Positions 1-13,206 are shown, numbered from the stretch's first letter. The stretch: 64,000 bases of DNA from Ulota crispa (GCA_963920765.1 OY987246.1:23507167-23571166), one strand, 5' to 3'. The notes: a model not told the origin generated them from the letters alone. Numbers and translations: made by a program.

Positions 1-3000
1 CACAGAGTTTGATGAAGTTGATTGAGTGGAAGAGGTAGAAGTAGTAGATAGGGGTTCAATGTAATTACTGAGGTTGAATTACATGGGCTACACCTAGAGC
101 TCAATATCATAGACATGGAAGATTTAGTTACTAAGTTCCTCTCTTTAGAACATACGGATGGTGCATTGTTTGTAATAGCAAACATTTGATGTGTATTAGA
201 GCTCTATGTATATGATATGATGTACTATGTTAGTTAATTTAAATGTTCAATGCAATGGATTGTCATTCATGGAAAGAACTTCTCAATTGTTGTATGACGT
301 ATTCATTTTATCTACTAAGGTGATGTTTGTTTTGGCAGCCAAGTATGTGACAAATACTGTAACTGAGGTCAGAAGTGTGAGAATAGCAACCTCCTCTTGT
401 AGTAAAATGTAATGTCAAGGGTAAGACATGGTTGTTTTTTTCATGTAATTGCTGTATATTAATGTTTAGTGGAATTCACTTCATGTCATGAGAAACTATA
501 AATAACAAATTTTGAATGTTACAATTACAAAATTATCATTTTGTAAATAAGAATGAAAACCTAATAAAATGAATAATAAGTGAAAGAAGATCAATTTATG
601 TATGGAGAAGTATGTCATACCCATTTGACCATTATACAGTTCCATGCATGGTTGTTACATTGGACCGCTCGTCTGCCTGCTTGCCTGTACGCCCTAAGTG
701 TTCAATTGAGGTCATGGTCTGTCCAGTGAAGTCAACTCATAGTTGACTTTTAAAAATGGTCCAAAATAATAATAAAACTTACTTTGTACATGCTAGTGAC
801 ACTCATTGTTGCCAACATGAAGTCAAAATGTGGATCAAAGCCATATCACGTAATAAAAATGAAAATTTATAATTTGATTCTTCCATTTTTAAGTCCAAAA
901 CCCTAAAAATGGCCTAATTTGCCTGTTTGGTCTAATTTTTCCACCCCTGCTATTTGATTCATCCGTTTGTCCATGTTGTCCGACAGCCTCAACTTGCCCG
1001 AAGTAACAACATGGTTCCATGGGAAGTATTAATTTTTGCATTTGAATGGTTGTGACGATTACTATATAGTACCAGTGTATGCAAAATCAAAGTGTCAATG
1101 TCAGAAGAGAATGTTCTTTTGAAGTGTTGGTGGACTTGAAGTAATCCCGGAAGTATTCAAGAACGGTGACTGAAGTTGAAAGACATAGTCGAGAATAGGC
1201 AATTTCATTTTATAGTGGAACATAATGTAGATTATAATAACCGCCTATGATTGTATGGATGTTAGCAACATCTTATTCATAAGATGTTGCTTACGTACAA
1301 TACAATGCAAGTTACTCTTTCATAGTGTATGAGTTTATAGTTGCGGGTGTAAACATCATGTACTTTGAACAAGTGAGCATGTTTAGTGTGGACTTCAAGA
1401 TTTGTTCTAATTTGGTAATGGCGATGTATTTACATTGTTCTTGCTAAATCACATGATCAATGTATTTTGTAATAAATGAACATGGTGTAAACAAATAAAA
1501 ACTACTACAAGTGAAGTACGACTGTAAAGCAGAGTATGAAATGAGTTTGAAAAACTAATATGAAATCTATTTTAAAAAACGTAGTTTGAAATGAATTTTG
1601 TCATATACAAGTATGACCAATGAATCAATGAAATCATAGTTGTATGCGGCAAAACTTGGAATAAGTAGTTTTGGTGTATTTGGTTATCTATACTACAAGT
1701 ATGGAAGCAAACGTCACTGTAATCACCTTATGTTTTAATGAATATGTGAAAGGGAAGATAAAAAATTTCATATGTCACCAATGAATCATGTAGGAGGTGT
1801 TAAAATCCTGTGAATCTCAATAACAACACCGCAATTGTGATGTGCAGGGCAAAGAGGACGGTATTCATTAGAGTGGGGAAGAAGGCAGATTTTGAGAATT
1901 TGGAAGGTTTGAGGTGATCACCTTGAACCGAGCTCCTCCGTTTTTTGGGTAAATTTGCCATCACCTAAAATGAGGAATTTGCAAGGGAAAAAAATCATAG
2001 TGGCTTAGAGTGAAACTAAAACCTTTGATTTTGGTTTAAGGTGACTTTTTGGGTTTCAAGTGAAGTACAACTTGGGAAATGCAGTTTTCCAATCTAATGA
2101 ATATCATGTTGGATGGAGTAGTTGAATGTGTTTGTAGTGATTACAAAGCTATCTTCATAGGATTGAACATGCATATGGAATTGAAATTTAGATCATGCTT
2201 GTAACAAGAGAATAAAATTTATCATTAAAATAATTGAGGAGTCAATGGCAAGATCATATTTTATGTGAGTAAATGGTCAATTTTATACCCTGTTTTGAGT
2301 AATGTTTGTATGGAAGTCTATGTGCTAGCAAAAGGAATAAAGGAATATTATTCCAACGGATATAAAGTTCATGAAGGGACATTGAGGATTGTAAGGGTCT
2401 TTGATTTTGAACAACATTGCTCATGAGAAGCCAATTATGCAGGTCCGTAAGAGGTAAATACAATTTTCAATTTTCAACATAAGATTTATGCATTACATTG
2501 AATGAATAGCATGAATTGAAGAAGCAGCTCATGCTTGAGAGTCTAGCATAATATGCATATTACTAAAATATTCTCAATTGATATGTATATTGAATGTACT
2601 ATGCTATTTTATTTGGAGTAACTCATGTGCATGTAAATCAGTCTTGGTCAATTAACATTAATGTTTTTGATGTAGTTGCAAGGATATGATTTTATATGAA
2701 GGACATGAGGTTGTTGTTCAAGTAATTATCATGAAGAACAAGGGGGTTGTAGAACTTCAGGATGCCTTCAATATGTTACCTATGGAGAACCATTTTAGGT
2801 GAAAATCAAAGATTATGGTGAAGAAGATGTGTAATAAACAGGTCCATATGCTGGAATCCTAGAAGTGAACGGTATGTAACTTCCAAAATGGAAGAGAAGA
2901 AGCCAAGAACATCAACACCCTTCATAAGGCAAGCATAACATATCGCACATCTCTTATGTGTACTACATTTATTTCCTTTGTAAGTCATCGTCAATGATGT

Positions 3001-4174
3001 GATTCCTAAACCATTGCATTTTTTGGACATATGTATGGGCTTGCAATACCAAAAGTTTGTCATGGAAATAACAAGGTAGAGTTGCAGACGGACGTTACAA
3101 ATTTGATTTTTTGAGAGCCAAGAGCATAGTCATATTGAATTGTGAACTGAAGACATTGCCAATCATTACATAGATACATATTGGCATGTGTATGGAGTCG
3201 TCAGTAGATTGCCTAGAGATTTGGTGATTGGGCAAAGTTTGCCATGCCCATGTAAGAAATGTTTCAAAAATTCATATATGATGTAAATTCAATATTCACT
3301 TCACTTTTGTTGAATCAAAATGATGGTGCATCACATTTACGGATGGTTGCAATTGTTTTGTATTACAATTATCACGAGTCATATAGAAAATTTTGTTGTT
3401 GGAAATAAAATTGTTTTTTATGTTATATAATATGATTGCGACATGCATATGCTATCTTCATCTACAATAAATTTCTGTTAGAAGCAGTGTTTGTTTACAT
3501 AAGAGTACATCACACATAACATCCGCATGTTGTGGTAAACAATGCCGATGTCACATTTGTTTTCATTGGTGCATTAAGAAACTGAAATTTGACTTTCCTA
3601 ATAACGATGATTTCTGTACCTAAACACACTGTAATTGCTAGTAACACAAAGAAGTATGTTACTTACAACTTAAGGCCGTTGACTAGAACATGCAAAACTA
3701 CAACTACACATCCCAGAATCTTGGACACACAAATTATAAATATAGAATAGTAGTGCATGTGTCAATACCTGCAGAGATAACGGAAATATAGTGCTCAACC
3801 GCAAATCTTTGACACATGTCAAGCCATCCGATGGTCAGCGGTAATCTTCAACTGCGTGAATGGCGGGAAGTAAGAACAAGTGGAATGTGATGTGTCTGGA
3901 GTTGCACGTTACATCTAACACAATCATGTGGAGAATGAAATCAACATTTCCAGCAAACAACAGAAGAAAACACTATCGTTTGATACGCGGAACTCAACAA
4001 AACCAATCTAATATTGTTTTGTTACCCGATTTTGTTAATATTAACAGAGATTCTGCGTTTTGAACATGTTGAAGCAAACATGGTTTTCTACTAGTATACA
4101 AGATCACTTGATAACTTTTATAAAAAATAGGGCCATAACTAGTTTGAGTTATCACCCACATCCCAAAGTGGGTG
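1..4174. other. AT-rich stretch without a recognised gene
   Basis: Only short open frames with no recognisable motif occur here, and none has plant-like coding composition. A small perfect hairpin (13-bp stem, 2-base loop) lies at 1264-1291. A sequence at 4084-4094 (TTTTCTACTAG) matches the end of the CACTA-like hairpins described elsewhere in this window, but no partner end was found. The block may be decayed retroelement DNA, but I could not assign a family. Confidence 0.5.
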
Positions 4175-4328
4175 CAAGTATAGAAAATTGCATTGGAATC
4201 CACCATTTCATGTAATGTAGTTTTTGTTGAGTTCCTTGTTTCCAACACAAATTTTGCGTTGGAAACAAGGAACTCAATAAAAACTACATTACATGAAATG
4301 GTGGATTCCAATGCAATTTTTTATCACG
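4175..4328. mobile_element. Foldback MITE, CACTA-like, degenerate ends
   Basis: Two arms of about 60 bases (roughly 4188-4246 and 4260-4318) are near-perfect reverse complements around a short AT-rich loop, so the strand can fold into one long hairpin. The arms share the tract GAGTTCCTTGTTTCCAAC with the hairpin element at 48315-48510, which places them in one family. The outer ends are decayed relatives of CACTAGTAGAAAACTG. No coding capacity. Confidence 0.6.
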
Positions 4329-6965
4329 TGATAGAGTTTTAGACCTAATAACTTGCTAAAGCAGTTGAGTTATGGGGTGAACTCTACCAAAGTTATTGAG
4401 TACAAAACATCAAGGTTTGACACCCACTATTGATCCCATAACATTTATCCAAGGTGGCAAAAGGCTCAAAAAAATGAATGAATGTGAATAAGTGTAATAC
4501 ATGAGGACGTTTGGTTTTTTGCATCCATCTATGTGGTGTTTGATTCACGTGTTAGAGCATTGGCTCCACCGGACCTCTAGGATCTCATCCTAGGGAAACG
4601 CATTGCTTTTTATTTCTTATGTTGATCTATAATTTCTCCCACTAGTGCAACTAGATAGAACAATGTTCAACCAATAACAAGCCTCTTGATTTGAAAAAGT
4701 AGATAGATTCTTCATCACTACTTACTCAGCCTATTAACTGATAAAAGAAATTGTGTTTAGAGGAATTGCCGTGCATTGGGAAATTGCAAATTTTGCAATT
4801 GTGGAGAGAATGTTTTGGCCAGTCCAAGCATTAGTTGTTCCTTTTTCATCCAATAATGTCCCTAACATGGTGTTTTGCAATATGGATGGAGATGTCTTAG
4901 TTCCTAACAATTGCATGGTAAAGATTTTTGAAACTCTTCTTTACAAATATTCCGCAATTGAAAGAGTACAAGTATGCTTCATCTCAAAATAAACTTTACT
5001 AATTCCAAAGACAAACACTCAAACTAGTTTCAAAAAGTGAGTGGGACCAAAATAAGTAAAATAAATTTTCTACAATCAAATTTTTGTGTGATAGTCTAAA
5101 AGGATATTTTATTTTGTGAAATCATTAATTGTCTATCTATAAACAATTTTAGAATGAACGTGGAAATATTAAGTTTCAAAATTTGATAAAAACATTGGTG
5201 AATACAATGATAAATCCAATAGTAAGGGTATGATATATGTACTAGAGTCATCAATTTTTGTTTGAAAGCCATCATTACATTGTTATTCACAAATGCACTT
5301 TATGATATTTATTTACATTTTTTTTGGAAATTTAAGGACACCCATATTCTATTACCTTTAATGGTGGGCAACCAAAGTATTCTCCAAGACAATTAGCATG
5401 TCAAAAGTATTGCGGTATCCAAAGTAATTAGCCCAAACAAGCAAAGGTGAGTCATTTCAACTCTTATTCATTAATACAAAAACAACGTGCAAAGTATTCC
5501 ATATCAAGATTCTCTCATATGTACATACATACAAGCATATATAAATGTATAATAACCATCAATAAAAGATCCTTCCGTAGCAAAACTACTAGGGTAGTAT
5601 GCTCTAAAACCGTCACTTTAAAGACTAGCCTGCCTTTTCATGGGCTTTTTGAGACAATAAGAATTTTGTCTAATTTTTTGACAAAGAGAAATGGATGCCA
5701 AATATAACATAATTCTTTTATAAATTTTGAAGTATTATTGAATTGTTGATTAATTTTCAAAGTTTTTTGTAGTAAATACTTATTTGTGTCTAGAGTACTC
5801 TAGGTCTCCCATAAACCATCCCCTTACAACTTGTGAAAAGATGAGGTGAAATCAAGGAGTATGATTGGCTCTTGCAATAGATACACCTTTTCTTCTATGA
5901 CTTCAAGGGGTCCATTCAGTGACAACCTCATATCCATTCTATGGGATGCTTTATATGTAAAGGTCGCTTTTAGAGCACACTACCTTTTCATTCCCAAAAG
6001 AAAAATTTCACAAAGACTTCTTCTTCCTCAATTTAGAATTGTTGAATCTTAACCCCTAAAGAATGTTGTTGTATTGTGTATGCTCTTCTATGTTTTATAC
6101 AAATGGGGCATTTGGGTAGCACATGAATCCCATTGGAGTTGTAAATTTTAAGCCAAGTCACAAACATATTACAAGTCAATTATGATTGTTGGGAAATTTT
6201 TAGCATTTGTCATAGAGACGTTTCTTCAAGTACTAGATGGTCCTCATATGAGTACAAATAACACTTTTTGTAGGCAACATCCTTTAAAGGTTAAGAATGT
6301 TGTAAATTAGTATTATGAGTGTCAATATTACAAATTAATTTTCTAACAAGCACTAAACATTTTATCAACATACTAGGATACCAAATGACTTCCATCTCAA
6401 CACACAAATATAAACAAATTGTATGTATCTATGTATATATGTATACACAAGAGAATGTTGTACTAATTGAGCGACGCATTCCTAATCTACGCCACTTCTA
6501 CCAATGATAGAACCACAACTATTTTCTTTACTATTAGAGCACAAGCAACTAGTACGCTACATTCAATCAAATGAACTATTCAAATTCCATAAGGAATTGG
6601 ATATGTTTTTAATTGCAAAACACTAGGAGATACTTGCAAAAAATTGAGAGATGTGCTAAAATTAGAAGACATACAAAAATTCAAGGAAAACAAAATGCAA
6701 AATACTTGAAAACTTCTAATATTTAGGAAAATGGAAAGTTCATAATAAAATGAATATTCTATAAGTGTTTCATTACCTTCAGATTATTCTCATTTTTACA
6801 AATGTTGCTATGTCTTTCCACAACATTTTGTTCCATCTAGCCAAAATTTATAAGATTCTGGTATAACTTTTCTTAACATTTACACAAAACGTACTTTCAA
6901 AACTTTTCTCTCTCCATCATATAATTTATAGATTGAAAGTATGTTCCATATCTAAAACCAACTTC
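4329..6965. other. No gene recognised
   Basis: Short open frames only, with no conserved motif. A TTA followed by GAGCATTGGCTCCACC at 4552-4570 looks like one end of a Tourist-like MITE, but no matching right end was found, so it may be a truncated copy. Otherwise AT-rich unassigned DNA. Confidence 0.45.
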
Positions 6966-7199
6966 TTAACCCTTAAACAACCAAAAGGCCCTTTGCGACC
7001 AGTACAATACGGGGTATTTTTCTTATATTTGGAATGGATTCACACCTTTGCTACATTTTAGACCAACAAAAAAGTTGGAGAATAGATCAATGCGGTTCTA
7101 GTGAGCTATTTGAGATCCCAAATTAAAATTTCTTATTGGTAGCAAATGAAAATTATACGTCAGTGTGTATACTATGTCCTATGGTCGTTTAAGGGTTAA
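6966..7199. mobile_element. 234-bp TTAA-flanked MITE (copy 1 of 3)
   Basis: Starts TTAACCCTTAAACAACC and ends GGTCGTTTAAGGGTTAA, so both ends carry TTAA and inverted termini. The interior is the reverse complement of the element at 44084-44317, with shared tracts such as GATCTCAAAT/ATTTGAGATC. A third, decayed copy is at 24261-24494. All three measure 234 bp by my count. Non-coding and non-autonomous. Confidence 0.7.
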
Positions 7200-7286
7200 G
7201 CTCAAAAAATGAGTGTTCTTTCAAATGTGGTTCCAATATTAACTCTTTACAAAATCTTAAGAATCATCGTGTTTAAAACTATACTA

Positions 7287-8157
7287 CACGGTGGGGTAAC
7301 AAACAGACTGTTGCCCCTTCTGCCATGCAGTATGTTATGTAATAAATTTGGTATTTGTTGGCATTTTATCCCATTGCAACATTGATATTTAGCTCTTACC
7401 TGCAATCCCAATCAAGCATATCAAAATCCAACCCCAAAATACCAAAATCCTAATTTTGGTAATTTTTTTTGTACAATCATCATGGTTTTTACAAGAAAAT
7501 TGGTTGAAAAACATTGATGATGAATTTTTGCAATTTGGTTGCATGGGTATGTGAGAAACATCCATATGCACATCTTTTGTGTTAAAAAAAATCTCATTAA
7601 ATAACAAAAATGTGCTCTATGAAAAGTTGAATGTGATGTGTGATATGACCGAGTTTTATAAAATAAATATCTCCATTTTTCTCTTGAATTTTGACAAAGT
7701 AAATGTATCATTGTGATCCAATGTACAAATGGAGTCATAATTTATAAGTCAAACAAATATATTTATTTATTTTAAAGAAATACATATTTTACAAAATTGG
7801 ACATGAGCACCCTAATATTGACATTTCCATAAAAGCTATTTTGGAACTTTTTTGGAGATGCATGTTCAAAGGGAAGATGTGCATCTAAATTTTTTCTACA
7901 CATCTGTGCAGTCAAATCTCAAAAGTTCATCACCAATGTTTCTCAATCAATTTTCTCGTAAAACCATGATTATTATACAAAAAATTTCAAACATAGGATT
8001 TTGGTATTTTGGGGTTGAATTTTGACATGCTTGATTGAAATTGCAAGTAAGAATTATATATCAATGTTGCAAAGTAATAAAATGCCAACAAATGCCAAAT
8101 TTATTACATAAGATGCTTAACGGGAGAAGGGGCAACAGTCTTTTTGGTACCCCACTA
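7287..8157. mobile_element. Tc1/mariner-like palindromic foldback element
   Basis: About 870 bp. The left end CACGGTGGGGTAACAAACAG is inverted at the right end (complement TAGTGGGGTACCAAAAAGAC), and the whole body is an inverted repeat: tracts such as TTGCAACATTGATAT and GATGAATTTTTG recur inverted in the other half. It is flanked by TA at 7285-7286 and 8158-8159. The TA target and CAGTG...CAAAAAGA ends resemble Tc1-type termini. Related full copies are at 22818-23698 and 46383-47261. Open frames inside are shadows of the palindrome. Confidence 0.7.
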
Positions 8158-8159
8158 TA

Positions 8160-8700
8160 CAGTACCAAAAAGAAAGAGTACATAAGTCCCTCTTATGGGA
8201 TTCAAAGAAGCTTGCGCAATGAATAATATAAAGGGCATTTTATTCTCAAATTTTTGGATGTGATCCTCATGCAATCTTGGTCAAGCACACCAAATTTAAG
8301 TTACTAAATATCAAAATCCTATTTTTGGTAAGTTGTTTTGTGTTAAATCATGGTTTTACAAGAATGTTGATTAAAAAACAGTGGTGATGAATTTTTGAGA
8401 TTTGATTGCATGGATATGTAGGAGACATCTACATGCACATCTTTCTTTCAAACAATATTTTCAAAAAGTTTCAAAATTCCTTCTATAGAGATTTTAATGT
8501 TAAGGTGATCATGATCAAATTTAGTAAAATACTTATTTCTTCATGAAATTTATTTCTTGTTATTTGGCTCATACATGGTGATTAAGCTTGTACCTTTAAA
8601 CATGTTGATATGTTTATTTTGCCAAAAACTAATTTATTTATAGTACAAACATCTTTGAATCCCGTAAGAGGGACTTATGTACTCTTTTTTTAGAGTACTG
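8160..8700. mobile_element. Tc1/mariner-like foldback element, shorter copy
   Basis: Begins CAGTACCAAAAAGAAAGAG directly after the TA that ends the previous element, and ends in the inverse (complement CAGTACTCTAAAAAAAGAG) followed by TA at 8701-8702. The left body matches the left arm of 22818-23698 closely, but the right arm is mostly missing, giving 541 bp instead of about 880. This is probably a deletion derivative. Non-coding. Confidence 0.7.
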
Positions 8701-9119
8701 TACGGTACCGTGACAAGGAGGATCCTGCGAAAAGCACCATTTTCCAAATTTACAACCAATTTCAAGATGAGTGTTTGAATTCTTACTTTCATTTTTATTA
8801 ACAAATGTTGAAGACTATGTCCTAAAATTCAACCATGTGAATATGAACTACAATTTGGTGTAAACAACTTCTCTTTTTGAAAACTACTACAATTTTCTAT
8901 CACGATTTACATTCTCAGTTTCATTTTGAAAAACATCTCTAACATTTTGGCATATTTACACTTCCTAGTTGGTTATTGGTAGTTGGTTATTGGGGGTTTA
9001 GGTTAATTGTTCACTTGACTTTTCTTCACATGGTTGCAAATCAATCATCTTATTTTAAGTCATAGAAACTAGAGAACTACCGGTACCTTTTGAGAGTTCA
9101 ATGATCATTAATGTGATTT

Positions 9120-9345
9120 TTTTTCTAGTTGAAGTAGCTAAAACACTACTAATTGTACTACTTGTGCTAAGAACATTATACAAATAATTTCAATTAGTGC
9201 AAGACATTGAATAGTGTTAAACTTCTTCACACTAATTTGGGTGAATTATGTCTAATTAGTGTGAATATGTAGCATGCATCTTATCCTCATTCTCCAAGCT
9301 ATTGGTCACAACTTTTTGTAACCACTCAGGCAACCTACTCGGTGA
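9120..9345 (-). repeat. Dispersed repeat, reverse-oriented fragment
   Basis: Tracts such as CACTAATTTGGGTGAATTAT are the reverse complement of sequence at 22055-22150, and the family recurs at 54490-54850. It is a fragment of an unclassified, decayed mobile element with no coding signal. The preceding 8703-9119 holds nothing I can name. Confidence 0.45.
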
Positions 9346-9502
9346 CGTAGTTTTTTTTATATGGCATCCTTCACACTCTCTTCACTTATGATACATTCTT
9401 ACAAAATCCCTATGAAATTTTGGCCACTTGAGTCCCATAATTTAAGATAATGTTTATGTGTTATAACCCACAATGTATTGAACCCACATTGTATTGAACT
9501 AA

Positions 9503-9899
9503 GAGCATCTTCAATCCAACAAGCATATTGACTATGTAATGGCACTCTCACCATGAATCCTAGTTTGAGAACTGCAAACCTGGTCCAATGCACCATGTAT
9601 GCAGGAATTGTTCTTAAAGGGGACAACAAAACCTAACCCATACTTGGTAGTTTTAGTTGCCCTCAAGAGTCCTTCAAATTGCTATGAATATAGTTGTCAA
9701 AGAAACAATGACTACTTTGCAAGTCAAAAACACAGATCTTGTCAAAAAAGCCTGACAAAAACAAAGATCACATTCCTCTCTACATGAATGCATTAGGTTG
9801 GAGGAGCAAGTGTGATGCTCGCTTTACTCGAGGCCACACAACAAAGCTTTGTAATGGCCATTGCCAAGCCTCGATGCAAGGTCTAGATTAAGAATGCCC
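9503..9899. mobile_element. Tourist-like MITE (PIF/Harbinger type), copy 1
   Basis: Starts GAGCATCTTCAATCC, ends GATTAAGAATGCCC, and is flanked on both sides by TAA (9500-9502 and 9900-9902), the 3-bp target typical of PIF/Harbinger elements. A directly oriented homologue lies at 16029-16436; shared tracts include GCAAACCTGGTCCAATG and AAGGGGACAACAA. Unlike most elements here it is not a long palindrome. No transposase. Confidence 0.72.
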
Positions 9900-9902
9900 T
9901 AA

Positions 9903-10296
9903 GAGCAGCTTCACTGATTTCATTGGAAAAAGAACACAACAAGTGTTTTGGAGAGCCACAAAATAAGTCATGATTGCAATAGAGGCTCCACAATTTTTGA
10001 ATCATTCCCATTGCACTCACACTAACCTCTCGCCCCTTGCTATCGTTGGGAACCTTTCAACTTCTTCTTTCTAGCACTTTTCTACTATAGATAGAGAATT
10101 TGAGTCCTTTTGTGAGCTCTAGCGTAATAGGAAAGACCTTCACAATGACATGAACGGAAGTTTGTACCGGCCCTTTGTGTTACTTGGAAACCGGTAGCGG
10201 CTATGCAATAGAGACCCAAACTCCAAGTCCTCCCACAAAGATACAAGTTAAGTGTACCTTTCCATTTGCAATGGCGATGTTCTAACTACATCACTT
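9903..10296. other. No gene; possible truncated MITE start
   Basis: The TAA closing the previous MITE is followed by GAGCAGCTTCACTG, which resembles another Tourist-like left end, but no inverted right end was found. The remainder is unassigned. Confidence 0.35.
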
Positions 10297-11245
10297 TTAA
10301 CCCCTAAAGGACCAAGCCAATTTTTTGGTGAAAGTCACTTAAAACTGTCATTTTTGGGAGAATGAGTAGAAAGGTAGCAAAAAAAAGTTTTTTTTGGAAA
10401 CCCAACCACAAGATCTTGCCTAGACTATGGAAGGTACTTGTGGAAAAAAAATCAGCTCATTCTAGATGTAGAGGAGTGAGGTATTGACATCTAAAATTTT
10501 AAAAAAAAGTTTGTTTCCCTATTGCCCAAAAATTTCAGAAGCCTTTGACCGCTCTTATATCAAAAAAACTGCTATATGCAAAATTGATTTATTTTTTCCA
10601 TGTAGAAGACCAAGTTAGGTAAGTGTGGGAGAATTTCCAAATGAATTGGAGGTGTGAATCATACTTTGTAAAATCTTGCAATGCCGTAAGGACATGGAAT
10701 TTGCATATACACTAGGCAAAATTGGAGGATTTATGTAAAATTCAAAAATCTAAATTACTTTGATCCAAACAATACAAACCAAGGAATCTTAGTCAACTAC
10801 AACTTAGAAAAAAAGGTCAAAAAAAGAAGCACAAAGAACTCAAAAAAGTAAAGCACCAAATTTTACAAGGGGCAAAAGGAATGGAGGTTTGGGAGTCCCA
10901 TACCTACCCGCAAATTAAAATTTCTCACTCATCAATAGAAATTGAATGATTCAAAGCTTCCCACATATATAAAAATCTAAAGAACCAATTTCAGATTTTT
11001 ATTTTTTTTAAATGCAGTTTGTAAAAAAGTTTTTGGGATGCCTGCCCTCCCTTCTTTTTTAGGAATTCATGGATAACTTCTTCAATAAATGTTGGAATGA
11101 AAAATAATTAGATGCCCATGCAGATCTTTGAATTCCCCACCTTCCCTAAAAGTTCCAAAAAATCCCACAAAGTAGTTTAGCCATACGTACATGTCCAAAA
11201 TCTCAATTGTCCCTCGAGGGGGCAGTTGGTCCTTTAGCCCCTAAA
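10297..11245. mobile_element. TTAA-family element, long type (copy 1 of 3)
   Basis: Opens TTAACCCCTAAAGGACCAAG and closes TTGGTCCTTTAGCCCCTAAA. The last third matches one arm of the TTAA palindromes (for example TTCAAAGCTTCCCACATATA and ACAAAGTAGTTTAGCCATA), while the first two thirds are unique to this subtype. Homologues: 30413-31346 and 59288-60222. This looks like a composite in which one palindrome arm was replaced by foreign DNA. No transposase-like open frame was found. Confidence 0.7.
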
Positions 11246-11787
11246 TGCCTAAGGGGGTAAGGGCAAAACATAGATGTATTATAAAATAATACTTATGTAA
11301 CTTTGATGAAGTTTGCTTCAAAAGAGAAAACAAAAATCATGATGTTTAGTAACTATCCATACAATTGAATATTCAAAAAAAGCATTGGATTTTTATTTAA
11401 TGAATTTAGAAGCATTTACCATTTAATATTCACCAAAATTACAATTTTTTTTCATAGATTCTAAATTTTGGTATGATTGGTTAAAAAACATACATTCTAT
11501 CGTAAACTTCAAAAATGCAATCTTTTCAAAGGAGAGAACATCATTAGTTTCCCAAAATAGTAAATTTTATAATACTAGCAAATATTGAAGTGTTTGTCTT
11601 TGAAAAATTCTCCTTGATGGAGTTTAACTTGGATTAACATGATTTAAGTTGGGTTGGAAAGTAGACTTGATTTTCTATTTAAAGAATTTTTAAATTTAAA
11701 TTAAATTTTTTTTTCATCTTGGGTAGCTCACAAAAAATGGGCAGCAACCAGAAAATGGTTGATTGAGCGCTTAGGGGTTAGGGGTTA
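11241..11787. mobile_element. Possible TTAA-family element, weak left end
   Basis: The right end GCGCTTAGGGGTTAGGGGTTAA is a clear family-type terminus ending in TTAA (11784-11787). The proposed left end CCCCTAAATGCCTAAGG abuts the previous element and is only loosely inverted. It could instead be a truncated element whose left end is lost. Confidence 0.35.
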
Positions 11788-11906
11788 AAATGCACTTTCT
11801 GATTTCACTTATTTTTTGAGTTGGTGCAAGTTACCGTTATTCAATGCTGCTAGCAATAATTGAAATATAGTAACTTGTATATTGAAACCTGCCAAACTTT
11901 TGAAGT

Positions 11907-12629
11907 TTAACCCCCAAAGGACTACTTGTCTTAAGGGGGACAAATGGAATTTTGGGCATGTACTTATGGTTAAACTACTTTGTGTAATTTTTTGAAACTT
12001 TTATGGAAGATGGGGATTCAAAGATCTGTGCGAGCATCTAATTTTTACCTCATTCCAATGTTTATTGAAGAAGTTAAAAATGAATTTATGACAATTTTTT
12101 TTGGCGGGCAGCCCAAAAACTTCTTTAAAAATTAAAATTTTAAAAAATAAAAATTTGAGGTTAGTTCTTTAGATTTACATATATGTGGAAAGCTTTGAAT
12201 TATTCAATTCTAATTGATGAGATAAAAGTTATGAGAAGTTTTAGTTTGCATGTAAGCATAGTTGTCAGATTTTCCACACCTACCAGCAAACTAAAACTTC
12301 TCATAACTTTCATCTCATTAATTAGAATTGAATAATTCAAAGCTTTCCACATATATGTAAGTTTAAAGAACTAACCTCAAATTTTTATTTTTTAAAAATG
12401 CAATTTTTAAAGAAGTTTTTGGGCTGCCCGCTAAACAAAAATTCTCATAAATTCATTTTAAAATTCTTCAATAAATGTCGGAATGAGGTAAAAATCAGAT
12501 GCTCACACAAATCTTTGAATTCCACATCTTCCATAAAAGTTTCAAAAAATTACACAAAGTAGTTTAGCCATAAGTACATGCCCAAAATCCCATTTGTCCC
12601 GTGTAGGGACAGTGGTCCTTTAGGGTTAA
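11907..12629. mobile_element. TTAA-flanked palindromic element
   Basis: 723 bp with TTAA at both outer ends (11907-11910, 12626-12629). Left end TTAACCCCCAAAGGACTA; right end GTGGTCCTTTAGGGTTAA. The two halves are reverse complements through nearly the whole length; for example AGCTTTGAATTATTCAATTC recurs inverted, and GGGCAGCCCAAAAACTTC matches GAAGTTTTTGGGCTGCCC. The centre is about 12260-12290. A subterminal mini-hairpin of the TTGTC...GGGACAA type follows the end. Closest relatives: 24543-25290 and 40737-41469. Confidence 0.8.
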
Positions 12630-12956
12630 AACTGTGCTATTCAAATTTTGGCTATAAAAAGAATTTGGTGTAGGGTATTGTAAATTTAGCAATAAAAACT
12701 TGCAGGTCCCAAGAGATAGAATTTTGGGAAATTGAATTAGCTGCGCTGCAAAAGTGGAAGGAAACATGGAGCTTAAATCAAGGGCGGGGGTGCCAGGAAC
12801 CTCCACGTGGCGTTACTATCGTGATCCAGGGTCCACGTAGTGCATTCAAAGTTCCGCAGAACATCCTTGTATGCTCCCGAAGCCGTCCAATGGTCGGTCA
12901 GTGTTTCTTTTACTTTTTTAGTAACATTTTGTTTCTGTTTTTGAGCCTTCTGTTGA
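12630..12956. other. No gene recognised
   Basis: Unassigned. It contains a locally GC-richer patch and a perfect G-box-like CCACGTGG at 12803-12810, but no gene follows, so I attach no function. Confidence 0.4.
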
Positions 12957-13206
12957 CTTCTTTACCCTTAGGGTCAACTTCCATGGACAGTTGGAGTTGG
13001 AAATCTTAGAAAATGAAACACAGATTACGGAATTTTGCATGGAACTTTGAATGAAAATAAGAAATTTGGAAAGAAAATGGTATTTTGAACAAGTTTTTGA
13101 CAAGAGGAACTAGAATTTTGGGATTTTAATTTCCCAAAGTTGAAATACACTAATCACCGTGACTGATTATGATCATCCATGGAAGTTGACCCTAACCCCT
13201 AGAAGA
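12957..13206. mobile_element. Inverted-repeat element, about 250 bp
   Basis: AGGGTCAACTTCCATGGA near the left edge is repeated exactly inverted (TCCATGGAAGTTGACCCT) near the right edge, with CTTCT/AGAAG continuing outward. The middle is not palindromic. The end-adjacent CCCCTAG/CCCTTAG resembles the TTAA family, but TTAA itself is absent. Probably a small MITE of uncertain class. Confidence 0.45.

Noticed and set aside
7389..7738. 105-codon and 72-codon minus-strand frames
   Set aside because: They lie inside an arm of a palindromic transposon, overlap each other in different frames and have no counterpart kept open in the related elements.
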